DNA of 64,000 bases from Fistulifera solaris (GCA_030295235.1 AP026124.1:2294001-2358000); one strand, 5' to 3'. Shown: positions 11,317 through 22,888, counted from the stretch's first letter. Notes: a model not told the origin generated them from the sequence alone. A program made the numbers and translations.

Positions 11317-11769
11317 ATGTTCCGCTTTCCTTCCTTGCTGTCTCGTACCCCTCGCATGCTCGCCCTGCGACCGTGTTGGCTTTCCTCGATGTCAACGAAT
11401 ACTGCTGCTCTCTTATCAACGAATGTAGATAAGAGTATTCACGACATGTCGAATGAAGAACTGGCGGATACATCGACCATTCCGGGTTGGGAATGGATTC
11501 ATTCACCTCCCCGAAAATTCCCTCGTGGCGCCTTGATCGGGACTGTCGTATCGGATCGCATGCAAAAGACCGTGAATGTGGCCGTCGATCGATTCCGTAT
11601 CATTCCCAAATTGCGATTACGACGACGCTATACACGAAAATTCATGGCACACGATGAACAGGAAGTGGCGAAGATTGGAGATTTGGTGATGATTACCCCA
11701 TGTCATCGTATATCAAAGCACAAGCACTTTATGTTGCGAGAAATTTTACGTCCGAAAGATAAATTGTAA
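11317..11769 (+). CDS. mitochondrial ribosomal protein uS17
   Basis: 150 residues. The uS17 core (GTVVSDRMQKTVNVAVDR, then RRRYTRKFMAHDE, GDLVMITPCHRISKHKHFMLREIL) is unmistakable. It binds 16S-type rRNA in the small ribosomal subunit. The first about 40 residues are basic and Ser/Arg-rich without acidic residues, as in a mitochondrial presequence, and a further linker precedes the core. A plastid copy is normally encoded in the plastid genome of diatoms, which supports the mitochondrial assignment. Intact, no intron seen. Confidence 0.92.
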   Translation: MFRFPSLLSRTPRMLALRPCWLSSMSTNTAALLSTNVDKSIHDMSNEELADTSTIPGWEWIHSPPRKFPRGALIGTVVSDRMQKTVNVAVDRFRIIPKLRLRRRYTRKFMAHDEQEVAKIGDLVMITPCHRISKHKHFMLREILRPKDKL

Positions 11770-11974
11770 TGTTAAATGTCTCGTTTCTTCTCACTTTTTA
11801 GGCGAGGACGCCTTCGTTTCTAACGTCTCGGGTTACGAACCATCACAGATCGTTGCGCGGTCGGGTTGATTCTGATGAACTCTCCTTCTCTCTTGCATAT
11901 TCCTTTTTAGTTCATTGCTATGCATATCATGTGTTCTAGTTGTCATACTACAGAATTTAGTATACTTCCAACAA

Positions 11975-12424
11975 AAGGAAAGGTGAAAACTGCACCAACT
12001 CGCATAGCGTGTCCGTATGGTTCGCGAGCAGGAGCGAGGTTCGTCGAAAGTCACCGCTAGCGTTTTGAATCAGCGTCTCGCCGATGAGCGTTGGCTCCTG
12101 TGCGCGCTCTTGCATGTCCCGAAAAAAGCGATTAAAAGTGCGTGTAAAGCTGATCTATCCCCTCACCATCTATCACCCGTTTCCATTCATGACAAGCAAC
12201 TCAATATGCTGATTGCGCTCAAGCAATTGTTTCAACAGCGCATAGCCCGGATCCGCCTTTTTAGGATTACTATCAACCTTAGAATAGCGTAATCCCTCAT
12301 GACGCTCCATAGTTGCGAAAATGCTTACGAGATGTTGATCATACTGGTCGAAAGATTGACGCAAGTGCAGCTCTACCAAACACTGGTTGGCGTCGTTAGC
12401 TCGACAAAGCTCCTTGATAAACAC
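11975..12424 (-). pseudogene. C-terminal relic of the LRR-like family
   Basis: The minus strand carries FIKELCRANDANQCLVELHL, then MERHEGLRYSKVDS and DPGYALLKQLLERNQHIELL at 12173-12424. After stops there follow FNRFFRDMQERAQ, ETLIQNASGDFRR and SLLLANHTDTLCELVQ at about 11990-12130. This is the last third of the family protein with several breaks. Confidence 0.7.
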
Positions 12425-12804
12425 GGCTGATATTTTGGTAGATAAATTGTGGTACTATGAGAAATTTAATTTCACAAAATGCTCCGATTGCGCGATGTAC
12501 GGCGGAAGGACGAAAAGAAAAATTCTTTGTGAGTCTCCAAGTCGTATTGTTCATATTAGACCGACAGCTCTTTGGGTTCAATGCCAGTAAGAGACCGATC
12601 CATCCCCAGACCTTTCTCTGCATCGCTATTCACGCTGATGCCCTTGGCTGAGGCGGTTAAAAATTAAATATAATAAGACAATAGTGTCAGAAGGACACCT
12701 AGTCGTAAAAAACCCGCTCGTTTCCGACAGCTCTTCATGTGATTGAACTTCACCGACGCTAGTGGGAGCGGTTCCCACGAGACAGAAAAAAAGAAGGATC
12801 CGCT
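12425..12804. other. intergenic region within the LRR-like cluster
   Basis: No clear family similarity or other gene. It could be decayed family sequence beyond recognition. Confidence 0.3.
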
Positions 12805-14334
12805 TCACATCAGTTCCTCGGGATAGCTGGAGTCATGTTCTTCTAATTGAAACAGCGATGAGTATTGTACCAGCTCGCACAGAGCGTCAGTATAATTTGC
12901 CATGAGAAAAGCCGATTGTTGATAATCACCGCTCGCACTGCCGACCAGCACCTCACCTACAAGCGGTGGCAATAGTGACAATGCTCCCCGCTTGAGACCC
13001 TGGCAATCTTGATAGAAGCGGTTGAATCGATAGATTTGGTCTATTTCATCACCATCTGTCACCCTGTTTCCATGGCGGTCAAGCACTTCAATGAATCTGT
13101 TCCGATTTAGCAATTGCTTAAGCATAGTGTAGCCTGGATCGAATGTCTCGGGACTTTGAAAGCGGCGTAATCCTGCGTGGCATTCCATCATTGCGAATAA
13201 AAGCTCGCGGTGTTCGACAGGTTGGTTATGCGCATATTGCAAGTGCAACTCTTCCAAACTGTGATTGGCAGCAACAGTAGAAAGCAGTTCATTGAAAACG
13301 ATGCTGGGAATGATCGCGTGCAACTCACGAAATATTGTAACTCCAAACTTCTTTAAATGTTCCAATTCGGCGAGTCGTCGAAAAAGGAACACATAAAGAC
13401 GATGTGAGCCTCGATTTCTCGGTAGGACAGCTCCACGTTCAATTCTTTTGGAACAATGTCGACACGAGACCAATCCAGCTGCAACGAGTCTTCTACTTTC
13501 ATCGCAAAACCAACGCCTTTGCTAGAAGCGGACAAAAGCTGCACGATTTGTTGCGGTGTCGCGTATCCAAGCTCCAGATACTGGACTGTTCTAGCCTTAA
13601 GAAGGCGCTGAAACATGTCATTTTGTGTTTCCTCAACTTTCCACAGCTTAAGGCTCCCAAAAGGCGAATCTCTTCGAAGAAGTTTATTCACAAACGCATG
13701 ACCACAATCCGAAAAAGAGTGGAGAGAATCCTCTAATGTCAGAGAGATGGGAAACGGCATTTGAGCTAAAAACTCGGATTGCGCGGCACTGATATTTGAC
13801 ACTTCCAACGTGATTTCCATCATCGGACTGTTACGAAACAGCAGCGCAAGTTGCTGTGTCGAAAAAGACGCCGAAGTTGAAGTGTTCGTTCCAGCATCGG
13901 ACCTCCCTAAACCGGCTGTCGGTGTCGAGATCCCATAGAACAGCCGCTGTTTCCGCAATGGCGTGATCGGACTTTCCGATGATCGTACAGTGCAGAGAGC
14001 CGGAACTGAACCAAAAACACCTGCTGTCACCTAACGTAACACATCGTATCGAACTCGTGTCTGGATCATGATAGACGAGCAATCCGATCCCATGAACCGC
14101 CGGTTCATCCGTTAAAATGAGTGTTTGATTTTCTTGCCAAATTGACCATAGACCTTTGAGCTGCTGAAGGTCTTGGATTCTTGGAGGCCTTTGAAATCGG
14201 TAAGTTGGCAAAGTGTCCCGACGATTGCGCACAACAATGGGAACGTGCTGAAGCTCGAGTTGAGCTTGAGGAACGAGTTCGAGCAAGGAGCCGTCGGACA
14301 TGGTACTTCCGTTCATGAAATCCTCATTACTCAA
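12805..14334 (-). CDS. LRR-like family protein, type B (two frame breaks)
   Basis: Nearly full-length copy, about 509 residues. The N-terminal part (14334 to about 13866) has LLELVPQAQLELQHVP, TYRFQRPP, LWSIWQENQTLILTDEP and the GSLHCTIIGKSDHAIAETA motif. The middle (about 13866-13385) has QQLALLFRNSP, SEFLAQMPFPISL, SFSDCGHAFV and RRDSPFGSLKLW. The end (13380-12805) has RRLAELEHLKKF, DPGYTMLKQLLNRNRFIEVL and ALCELVQ. Frames change at two A5 runs (T5 on the coding strand), 13862-13866 (one extra base) and 13381-13385 (one missing base). No other disabling change is seen, which fits recent damage or sequence error. Confidence 0.72.
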
Positions 14335-14637
14335 AGTTGAATGAAAAACTGAATGATTGCTTTGATTGACAAGTTAATAAACATCTATCGAAGGTCATCG
14401 TATTACGACGCATGAAATGGTATTGCGATGCTTTTCGTATCAAATGCGTTCCTTTGTTCTTTTCGCACTTTCAGAAGATGAAAAAGATCCTCGCGTCAAA
14501 AGTACTACTGATATCAGCAAGTTGTACTCACTTTTACGTACAAGCCAAACTGACTAAACGGTACTAAACGGCACGTCGTTATCCCTAGCTTATCACGCCG
14601 CACAACGACCATGTCTTCGCGAGGGATGAGAACCTGT
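14335..14637. other. intergenic region
   Basis: Upstream side of the copy at 12805-14334; presumably its promoter. No gene seen. Confidence 0.3.
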
Positions 14638-14826
14638 TTAAATAATAGACTCCCACCCGCACAATAGGTCCGGTTGAATGTCAATACTCAACCAATCGAG
14701 CCCCAATGATTCACTAACATTCATTGTGAAGCTGACGCCTTTCAAGAAAAGTAGCTCTCTGGATACTTTGTTGACGTGACAAAGATTAGACAAACTCAAG
14801 TCCTTAAAGAGAAAACACTGATGCAT
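14638..14826 (-). pseudogene. short central relic of the LRR-like family
   Basis: A fragment of about 60 residues with LFLKGVSFTMNVSESLGLDW followed by LSIDI, which matches the AVSFTIDISDSLRLDW / TTIEI region in the centre of the neighbouring intact copy (14849-16372). Flanks are not recognisable. Confidence 0.55.
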
Positions 14827-14848
14827 TGTCAGTATTAAGTCCCATCGG

Positions 14849-16372
14849 TCATTCTTCTATGCTAGAAATGCATACCTCCGATGTAAGCAACAGAGAAAAC
14901 TGCACCAACTCCAATAGAGTGTCCGTATGGTTCGCCATCAGAAGCGCATTGCGCTGAAAATCGCAGCTTGCACTGCGAGTCAGCGCCTCACCTACTAGTG
15001 GTGTCATAAAAGACAGTGAGCTTTGTGCCAGACCTTCAGAGCCCCGGAAGAAGCCGTTAAATGAGTAAATTCGATCAATCTCGTCACCGTCTGTGATTCT
15101 TTCTCCAAAATAGTAAAGCACTTCGATCGACCTATTCTTCTTTAGTAGTTGTTTTAAGATTGTGTAGCCGGGGTCCACCTTATCTAGGTATTGATCGACT
15201 TTGAAGCGGCGCAATCCCTTGTGGTGCTCCATTGCTGCATATATCTCACCAAGATGTTTGTCGTATTCAATAAACGTGTAGCGCATGTAAAGCTCTTCCA
15301 TATTTTGGTTGGCGTCTATAACACGAATGAGCTCCTCCGCAATACTTTCGGGTATGCCTCGTACCCACTTGGGGCAGAGAGCAAGTTTAAGCTTCACAAG
15401 ATCTCCTAATGCAGCGAGATGTCGGAGAAAGGAAGCGATAAAGTCGATGTGAGCCACCGATTCACAAGATGAGAATTCAACCGACAGATGTCTCGGAACG
15501 ATTTCAATTGTAGTCCAATCCAACCTCAAGGAGTCACTGATGTCAATCGTGAAGCTTACTGCTTTCGCTGAAGCCAAGAGCAGTTCTCGTATCAGCAATG
15601 GTGCAACGAAGCATAATATTTCAAGGTTATCGATTGATTTGCACAGCAGAAGCTGCTGGAAGCAGAAGCCAAGAGGTGCATGTATTTCTCTACCTAGCCT
15701 TAGATTGCCAAATGGTGATTCTCTTCCATGGAGTGCTTCCACAAACGCGTAACCCCCATCTGAAAAAGAGTCGAGCGAATTGCCTAATTCAAGCACAATG
15801 GGATGCGGTACCTGGGCTATATATTTCGCTTGGGCTGGGCTGATGTTCGATACTATTAGCTCAATCTTGGACTGCCCGTTTCGGAGAAGGAGATCAAGCT
15901 GCTCATTTAAAACGGCACCAAAGTCAAATCGTTCATTGCAATGAACGTGCATGGTTTGAATATTGCTTTCTAAACCCCAGACAAAGGCTGCTGTCTCCGC
16001 AATAGCGTAATCTGACCTTCCAACGATTGTACAACCAAAAGAGCCGGATTTGGTATAAATGTATTTTTCATCATAGGCCAGAGTGATCTGCTGTATCAAA
16101 CTTCCTTCAAAGGCATGATTGCCCTGAAAAAAGAGCTCGCGGTCCACGCATCCGAATGACACACCAGTCACAATGAGTGTATTGTTAGCTTGCCGAATCG
16201 CCAATAAACCAGTAAGTTGCTTTAGTTCTTCAGCACAGGGAGTTCTCTTAAACTTGTAAATGGGCAATATTGGTCCATTACGATACTGCAGGTACGGCAG
16301 GTGTCGTAAATTGAGTCGTGATGGAGGAATTTCTTCCAAAACTGACTCGGTTGCGGTTCTCATTCTTTCCAA
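14849..16372 (-). CDS. LRR-like family protein, type B, intact
   Basis: The only copy of the family in this window that is open from end to end (507 residues, start at 16372). Order of motifs: PPSRLNLRHLP, IYKFKRTP, LLAIRQANNTLIVT, GSFGCTIVGRSDYAIAETA, ERFDFGAVL, YIAQVPHPIVL, SFSDGGYAFVEAL, REIHAPLGF, SFTIDISDSLRLDW, ASFLRHLAALGDLVKLKLAL, MEELYMRYTF, DPGYTILKQLLKKNRSIEVL, DEIDRIYSFNGFF and TLLELVQFS. The regular L-x-x-L-x-L spacing and alternating strands/helices suggest a leucine-rich-repeat or related solenoid. No signal peptide or membrane helix. Function unknown; a cytosolic binding role is only a guess. Confidence 0.8.
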   Translation of the reverse strand: MERMRTATESVLEEIPPSRLNLRHLPYLQYRNGPILPIYKFKRTPCAEELKQLTGLLAIRQANNTLIVTGVSFGCVDRELFFQGNHAFEGSLIQQITLAYDEKYIYTKSGSFGCTIVGRSDYAIAETAAFVWGLESNIQTMHVHCNERFDFGAVLNEQLDLLLRNGQSKIELIVSNISPAQAKYIAQVPHPIVLELGNSLDSFSDGGYAFVEALHGRESPFGNLRLGREIHAPLGFCFQQLLLCKSIDNLEILCFVAPLLIRELLLASAKAVSFTIDISDSLRLDWTTIEIVPRHLSVEFSSCESVAHIDFIASFLRHLAALGDLVKLKLALCPKWVRGIPESIAEELIRVIDANQNMEELYMRYTFIEYDKHLGEIYAAMEHHKGLRRFKVDQYLDKVDPGYTILKQLLKKNRSIEVLYYFGERITDGDEIDRIYSFNGFFRGSEGLAQSSLSFMTPLVGEALTRSASCDFQRNALLMANHTDTLLELVQFSLLLTSEVCISSIEE

Positions 16373-16679
16373 TCCACGAAGCTCAATTCATCAAGCACGC
16401 AATAGAATCGTGGGGTTGATAGTTTGTTAGAGGCTCTAGAGTCGGCACATACCTGATTATGTCAGTATCACAATCAAATTATGGTTTCCTCACATTTTTT
16501 GTTACAATTTTATTGCATGATCATGTTTTTAATTCGCTCATCATACAGACAAGTCGCATGTCGCATAGAGATTGAATTCGCGTTTCGCTTTTTGTTACTA
16601 GGTGCCAATAAAGCGCTGCGACCTGCGACTGCGGAGGGTTCACTGACTAGCAGTCCCATTTACAAGTGACTAACTTTGT
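16373..16679. other. intergenic region
   Basis: Upstream of the intact copy. A/T-rich, no gene seen. Confidence 0.3.
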
Positions 16680-17040
16680 GACTAAAGCAGTCTTGATATT
16701 TGTCTCGTAACCCCTCATGATTCTCCATAGCTACAAATAAATCCTTGAGATTTCATTCAAATCACTGAACGCAAAACGAAGCCATAATTCCTCCAAATTC
16801 TGATGGGCGACTACAGCGTGAACTAGCTCTTGTGCTATACCTTTGGGCATGATGGTGTCCCAAGTATGATGTACAGTTCAAGGCTCACAATATGTTTCAC
16901 TACGGAGAGACAACAAAGAAACGAACTGATAAAGTCAATGTGAGCCTCTGACTCGCAACGTGAGAATTGTACTATCAGTTTTACGGAAGCATGTCAACAA
17001 AATACCAATCCAGTCACTGGTAAGGATAAAGAAAATTGGA
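16680..17040 (-). pseudogene. central relic of the LRR-like family
   Basis: The minus strand gives MPKGIAQELVHAVVAHQNLEELWLRFAF (in pieces) and FVAMENHEGLRD, which matches the PESIAEELIRVIDANQNMEELYMRY and MEHHKGLRRF stretch of the intact copy. Stops interrupt it upstream. Confidence 0.6.
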
Positions 17041-17051
17041 AAATAGGGTCA

Positions 17052-17205
17052 AGACGTTTGTAATTTTTCGAAGTCCTCTTTTTAGGTGACAAGACTAATT
17101 GCTGTATTTGAAAGCATGCAAATCCTTAGAAGATACAGTCCCGTGCCATATTGTTCTTTTGTTGGGGCCAGTGTAGCCAGACAGGGCCCACCTTGGCTTT
17201 CGAAA
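17052..17205 (-). repeat. repeat R, copy 1 (alternative C-terminus of the LRR-like family)
   Basis: About 135-150 bp that aligns base by base with 21075-21215. On the minus strand both copies read a short peptide ending W-x-H-W-P-Q-Q-K/R-x-x-x-A-R/Q-D-C-x-F followed by a stop, and then share the same downstream (3' untranslated-like) sequence. The other copy is the end of the family member at 21154-22391. Confidence 0.6.
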
Positions 17206-17342
17206 ATTGCATGTACTCGGTAACAGTCACCTCATGACCCCACATACGATTTGCAATATTCTGAACTCCCAGAAGCAAAATTCATTCATCGGATTTAGAT
17301 GCAGTGGGTGAGAGACACTCACAACCTTCATCACGTGTTCTT

Positions 17343-18723
17343 CTAGCCAAACTGTTGAGCTTCAAGCAAGCTTACATAAATACCTCCTCCTGCGACTGAG
17401 GGTGATGCCATCTCGGTCATGAGCTCACATAATACGTCGGTGTGATCCGACAATAGTAACCCAATACAAGGAAAGCTGCCTGCAGCACTATGTGTCATCG
17501 CAGTGACCACCAGCAAGGGACGGAGGTGATCCAGCTGTTCCCGTAGAAGTAGTGTTTTACGGAAGTATCGGTTAAGAATGATAACATCCTGAATGTCTTT
17601 GGCCACCTTTAACATTGGATCAAAGTTCCAATCTAGTTCGATGTATCGGTTTTGTGTCAGCAAACTTTTGAGACAAACGTATCCAGGGTCAATAAATTGG
17701 GAATACTTTCAACATTTGAGAGTGCGCAATCCGTCGTGAGACTCCAAGACACGTAAGAGATCCTTCAAGTGATGTCCAAGATCAGACACTGTTAAAGTTT
17801 TGAGTATTTTGTTAGCGGCCACGGCCTCCAAGAACGCGTCTATGACATCTTTGGGAGTATCTGTTGGATTCCAAAACGTAAATTGAAAATTTTTCAAATG
17901 GCCTAACTGAGCCAAGCGGTGAAAGAACAAGATTGTGAGTTGTGGTGAAAAATACTCGGGCGAAAGCCATATATGAATGTCAATGGGGCTAATCACTGCG
18001 GCCGTCAGATCCATGTCACCGGTGCCCTTGCTCGCCGCGAAGGCAATGCTCTTTGCGGGTCAAGATAACAGTTTCCATAGCAACTCACTATTCGGGATAG
18101 AACCAACTTGTAGATGTTCAAATAAATGTAGATGCTCGAATAGTTGTTGCAGATTCTTTCTTCACGATCCCTGCCGGCCCATGTGAACCTACCAAAGGAG
18201 GATGTGCGGTCTCGTAGTTGTTTGGTGAAAGAATCCGTATCGAAAGATGACCGAAATATTCGATAGGATAAGGCCTTGAAGCAATCACACTGGACAGCAC
18301 ATCATTCATTGTGGCATTTGCAACGAAATTTTCTTTGTTGGCAAGGAATCACAAAGGAGGGCTAATTGCTCAAAGTGGCTAGTGCAAGGCGGGGTGACAA
18401 CTAATGAACACCTTGGTTGATTTCCGTTCTTCCGAAACGTTTATGCTGGCAAAAACACGGCTGCAGACATGATATCATGCACCGAATCACCATAGATCTC
18501 ACAATTGATGGGCAATCGGTCTTCCCATTCGAAATGCAGGACAAGGTATCCCGAGTCGTTGTACTTGATTGATCAGCACTAAAGTCTTTTGCGAGTCCAT
18601 CCAAACGACCACGTCATTTTCGTAGGCCTCCAGCTCGTTGTTGGTGGAGGGAGCTCGGAGAAACCGGTTATGGGAAGAAGACGAATACTCTGCTTTGTGT
18701 TTAGAAGCGGCCACTATTCTCAT
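17343..18723 (-). pseudogene. degenerate LRR-like family copy, type A
   Basis: Pieces in order from the N-terminus: NRFLRAPSTNNELEAYENDV with VVWMDSQKTLVLI (about 18560-18670), VIASRPYPIEYF (about 18260), ILFFHRLAQLGHLKNFQFTF (about 17870-17930), LRVLESHDGLRTL (about 17720) and LTQNRYIELDWNFD with DHTDVLCELM (17343-17663). All parts of the family are represented but in several frames with deletions, so this is an old pseudogene. Confidence 0.7.
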
Positions 18724-19075
18724 CGACCCCCGATCCGCCTACAGTAGCTTGATAAGTTTCGAACTGCAGAGAACCGAACGAAAAATGCGCCACCTCGCAC
18801 AAAGCGGAAGTATTGTTTGCCATCAGAAAAGCCAATCGTTGAAAGTCATTGCCAGCACTGTGGATTAAAGCTTCGCAAACAAGCGCTGGCATTATTGACA
18901 GAGTTTCCTTTCTAAGATCTTGGAAGTCCCAAAAGAACTGATTGAATGCATAAATTCGATCGATAGTATCCCCGTCGGTCACTCTTTTCCATCGCTGTCA
19001 ACTACTTCAATATTTCTACTTTGCTTCAGCAACTGCTTCAGCATCTCATAGCTTGAATCAAGTTTGGTGGGGTGG
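18720..19075 (-). pseudogene. C-terminal relic of the LRR-like family
   Basis: Reads MLKQLLKQSRNIEVVDSDG (about 19000-19060), then TDGDTIDRIYAFNQFFWDF and LIHSAGNDFQRLAFLMANN (18701-18982). It is the terminal part of a type B copy, abutting the N-terminal end of the previous pseudogene. Confidence 0.65.
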
Positions 19076-19381
19076 ACAGTGAGCAGTGAGCCACAAAGAC
19101 CGCAAACCATGATGACCGATAACTATCGCGCCATTTTTTAACGCTAACCCTAGTCTTTTCCCCAGTCTTGTTTTACATAGCTCGCCAAACCTTATGGCTT
19201 CCGGGAACGGCGTTAAAATTCTGCCTCGTTGTAGATGCTACGTAGAATTTTGTACTGGGAGGCAGAATTTTAACGTCCTTCCCCGAGTTTGCTTCCGAGT
19301 TCTCACTTCTCACCTCTCACCTCGTTATTTCTTTACAAAAATAAACAATCTGCATTCATTTGTAAGGAGAGTATATTCATC

Positions 19382-20344
19382 ATGGGAACAGAAGACAACT
19401 TATTCACGTTCTTGTCCTTCAGACATGTAATGGATAGAGCATTCATTATCTACTTGAGCCACTTGCTCTTGTTCACTCAACTGGCAATCATTGTGATCAT
19501 CCCCCAGGTGGTCATTGCAGTCGCCTTGAACAAAACAATAAGCGATCCTCTCTCAGAATCTATCGGGATAGCCTTCAACTATATGGTGGAACGTGTCTTA
19601 TGCTACCCAATTGCTATCTTTGTGCAAGCTGGCATCATTCATGTCGTGGCCAACTTCTACACGCAAAAGATTGCCACACTCAAGAGATGCATGATGTTTG
19701 CTTTGAGCCGATTTCGTGCTGTTTTCTGCTTCGCTTTGCTCTATTCAGTCTTGTTTTACATTTTCTTCATCGGGATTGTGGGTCTGGCTATTTTCTTGTA
19801 TGGGCTGTTTGAAGATATCCCGCATCTGAGTTATATTCGAGTACTACCTTTGATTACAGCTTCAGCATTAATAATTTATGCCATGACTTCTTTGACGATT
19901 ACATTGCCGATTTTTGTGATAGAGAAGCGGTCTCCGTGCGATGCGATCAAACGATCATTTGAACTTTTTTCTGGATATCGCCGCTACATCTTTTGGATCT
20001 TTCTGCTTTTCTTCACGTCATACTTTGTTTCCTTGATGTATCAACGCCTCATTGGGGCGATATTCGGATTTTCCACTTTGGCGGTGGTTCTCAGTCGCCT
20101 TCCAGGAATAGTGACTCTGCCATTACAGACAATGTAAGCATATTTTATTGAGTCATCCATGTCATTTTTTCATGTGTAGCTCTCCTCACAAACTGTTACT
20201 TTTTCCAGCATTATTACCGTTCTCTATATCAGTTTACGCGTGCAAACGGAAGGTTTGGACATGGAAATACTGATAAATGATGTGCAAATGCCGATCAATG
20301 GCTGTTCAAGTCAGGAAAATGCGGTCCTTGCGGAGGTGGTGTGA
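19382..20344 (+). CDS. multi-pass membrane protein, unknown
   Basis: Two exons, 19382-20133 and 20209-20344 (intron with GTAAGC donor and TTTTTCCAG acceptor), giving 295 residues. The frame is open further 5' but MGTEDN at 19382 is preferred because it begins the hydrophobic part. Six hydrophobic segments are seen: roughly residues 16-48, 60-90, 112-145, 155-180, 200-225 and, across the splice, 228-250. Motifs such as VVANFYTQKIATLKRCM and AIKRSFELFSGYRRYIFW recall a plant/algal family of integral membrane proteins without known function; this match is from memory and weak. The C-terminus is short and acidic. It sits alone inside the LRR-like cluster on the opposite strand. Confidence 0.75.
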
Positions 20345-20644
20345 AACGAAGTATTGCATTTATTCATTCAAAAATGAGAATAATGATCACAGCTTGAATG
20401 CACCTTCAAAGTACGGCTAGGAGGTGGTGTAAAATAAATTGTTGCTTTCGATCAAACAATTGAGTGGTGCTTTTATTATTAAGTCCTTTTTGAACTGTCG
20501 ATCGAACAAGTTGATGCATTCCTAGCTCGCGTTTTTGTTCTTGCTTGTTTCCCGTCACATGGAATAGCCTCTGTGAAGGTAGAAAAGCTACTTGTGTCCC
20601 ACGAGAGAGTTTCGGTCCAAATAATTTTTGACACAATATGCCCT

Positions 20645-21068
20645 TTAAGCCAGAGCCATGCTTTTCAGTGGAGCAGATAATAGTGGTAACAAGAGCTCGC
20701 TAGGCACAGAGCCGACTTGGAGATGCTGAAACAAATGGAAATGATCAAAGAACTCTCGCATTGCTTTGTCCTCGACTTCTGTGAAAGGCAACGCAAGCGA
20801 CCCGAAACTGGTGGTGCGGTTCTGGAGCTGTGTGGTGAAAGCATCCGTTATCGAAAGGTGAACGGTACAGCGACAGATCAATAGGATAAGGCCTTGAAGC
20901 GAGGACCATGGACAGAACCTCATTTATTGTGGACTTTTCCACCATGATATCGTCGGTGGAGATGGAGTCGAATAGACAAGATAGTTGCTCCGCGTGGCTA
21001 GCATCAAACTCCAAGCCGTTGTAGTTGATAACTACATTGACTAGTTTTCGCTCTTCAGACACGTTCAT
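20645..21068 (-). pseudogene. N-terminal/central relic of the LRR-like family, type A
   Basis: Two frames: EERKLVNVVINYNGLEFDAS with LVLASRPYPIDL-like residues (20745-21068) and AFTTQLQNRTTSFGSLALPF plus HFHLFQHLQVGSVPSEL (20645-20923). This equals about 140 residues from the middle of the type A copies at 229-1691 and 22889-24411. Confidence 0.65.
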
Positions 21069-21074
21069 GCTCGC

Positions 21075-21215
21075 AGACGTTTTTGACTTTCCGAAGTACT
21101 CGTTTTAGGTAGACCAACAAGACAAACTGCTGTTTACGAAAGCGTGCAAATCATTAGAAGTTGCAGTCTTGTGCCGAATCCTTCCTTTGCTGGGGCCAGT
21201 GTTTCCAAGTTCGGT
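21075..21215 (-). repeat. repeat R, copy 2
   Basis: Partner of 17052-17205. It covers the last residues, stop and 3' flank of the family member that ends at 21154. Confidence 0.6.
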
Positions 21216-22391
21216 GGGGGTACTCGTCAATTTTCAGACAGCGTAGACTCTCATGTCGCCCTATAGTCGTGAACACGTCCTGATGCTTTGTGCCGCGTTT
21301 TCGCAGCACGAAAGACAGGTGCAATTCCTTTAATCCTTGGTTTGCAGCAACAACATGAATCAGCTCATCTACGGCTCTAGAGGGCACTTGTGGAAACCAA
21401 AATGTAAACCCGAGCTTCACGAAATCTCCCATTCCGGCAAGACGCCGGAGAAACGAACACAAGGAGTCGGTGTGATCCTCCTCATCAACCAAATCTAGAT
21501 CCAGTGACAGCTCTTTGGGGATAATGTCAACAGATGACCAATCCACCTTCCATAAATCATCCCCTTCGCAGAGAATACGAATACACTTGACCGAAGCAGT
21601 GAGAAGCTGCCGTATTTGACTCGGGGTCCCGACTCTTAACTCGACTGTTTCAATGGCTTTCTCTTCCAATAGACGTTGAAACGTGTCACTTTGTGACTCC
21701 AGTACACTCCACAGCTTCAGACTGCCAAAGAGGAATCTCTTCGGAGAAGCGATTCGACGAATGCATTGCCACCGTCCGAAAACGAGTCAAAAGATTCCTG
21801 CAAGTAGAGAGATATGGGATAGGGAAGCTGGGCAATAAATTCAGATTGCATTGGGCTTATGGTCGACACGTCCAATGCAACTTGCGCGTTTTGATGTGTT
21901 CGGAAAAGAACTGCAAGCTGTTCCAGTGAGAAAACACCAAAGTTGAACTCGACACAGCTCCTACAAGAGATGTCTCTGGCTTTAATGTTACCAAGTAACT
22001 CCCACAGAAAAGTTGCTGTCTCTGCAATAGCTTGATCTGATGTTCCAACTATGGTAAATCGAAGAGAACCAGCACTGAAGCAAAGATACCTTTCATCGTC
22101 GGCCAAGTCTATAATAAAGCTTGTACATCCTTCTTTGGAGTCTTGCTGGTCAAGATATGATATCGATCGTCCCTCAATTTTAGCCGGATCATCTGTCACA
22201 ATGAGTGTTTGATTTTCTTGCCAAATCAACCACAAACCATTCAGCTGCTCAATGTCTTGGATAGTGGGTAACTTTCGAAATTTGTAAGTCGGTAATACCA
22301 CCCCATGTTCGTCCACAACTACTGGCATCTTTTGTAGCTTGAGCTGACATTCTGGAACAAGGTCAAGCAAAGATTGAAATTGGTTCGACAT
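21154..22391 (-). CDS. LRR-like family protein, type B with shorter C-terminus (one frame break)
   Basis: Starts at 22391 (MSNQFQSLLDLVPECQLKL). The N-terminal half runs to about 21733 and the rest in another frame. One base missing at the GG (CC on the coding strand) at 21732-21733 explains this, restoring DSPFGSLKLW as in the sister copies. The second half has VELRVGTPSQIRQLL, VDWSSVDIIPKELSL, CSFLRRLAGMGDFVKL and GRHESLRCLKIDEYP. It then leaves the family alignment: the expected DPGYTxLKQLL end is replaced by RTWKHWPQQRKDSAQDCNF and a stop at 21154. This ending is shared with 17.1 kb (repeat R). About 412 residues instead of about 507. Confidence 0.72.
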
Positions 22392-22888
22392 TTTCTTTTC
22401 TATTCACTTTTGCGTTCACAGGGAAACCATCCGGGGTGGCGAATTACGGGCCATTCGGTGAACTGTTTCAATGAGGCTCGCAAAGGCTTTCGAGATCAGT
22501 CAATAAGCTGAATAAGCACTTCAAACTACTTAAAATGTTACACTTCATAGATCAAAGTCCTGCAAGGATCCACTTTTTATGTCGCTTCTCTCTATGCTGC
22601 TACCGCGATTTGTGCTTCTGTCGCCTCATCCTCATCTCGCACATTTTTCATGGTATCTGTGAGTCCCGCTTTGATTAATGCGCGTCATAGATAATAAGGA
22701 ACACGAGGTGCCCAAAACGTGAAAACGATGCGACCAAAAAAGTATTAGATATTCCATATTGATAAAATAACGGATGAATTAGAAATGGATGGAGTACGGT
22801 ATTAAAACGCTACGGCGAACCAGTCTACATTTTGGTACAGCTTCATTGTAGGCTGCACCCGAAACCAGGCACACTCAAAGGTGTGAAC
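22392..22888. other. intergenic region
   Basis: Upstream of the copy at 21154-22391 and downstream of that at 22889-24411. No gene or family similarity recognised. Confidence 0.35.
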
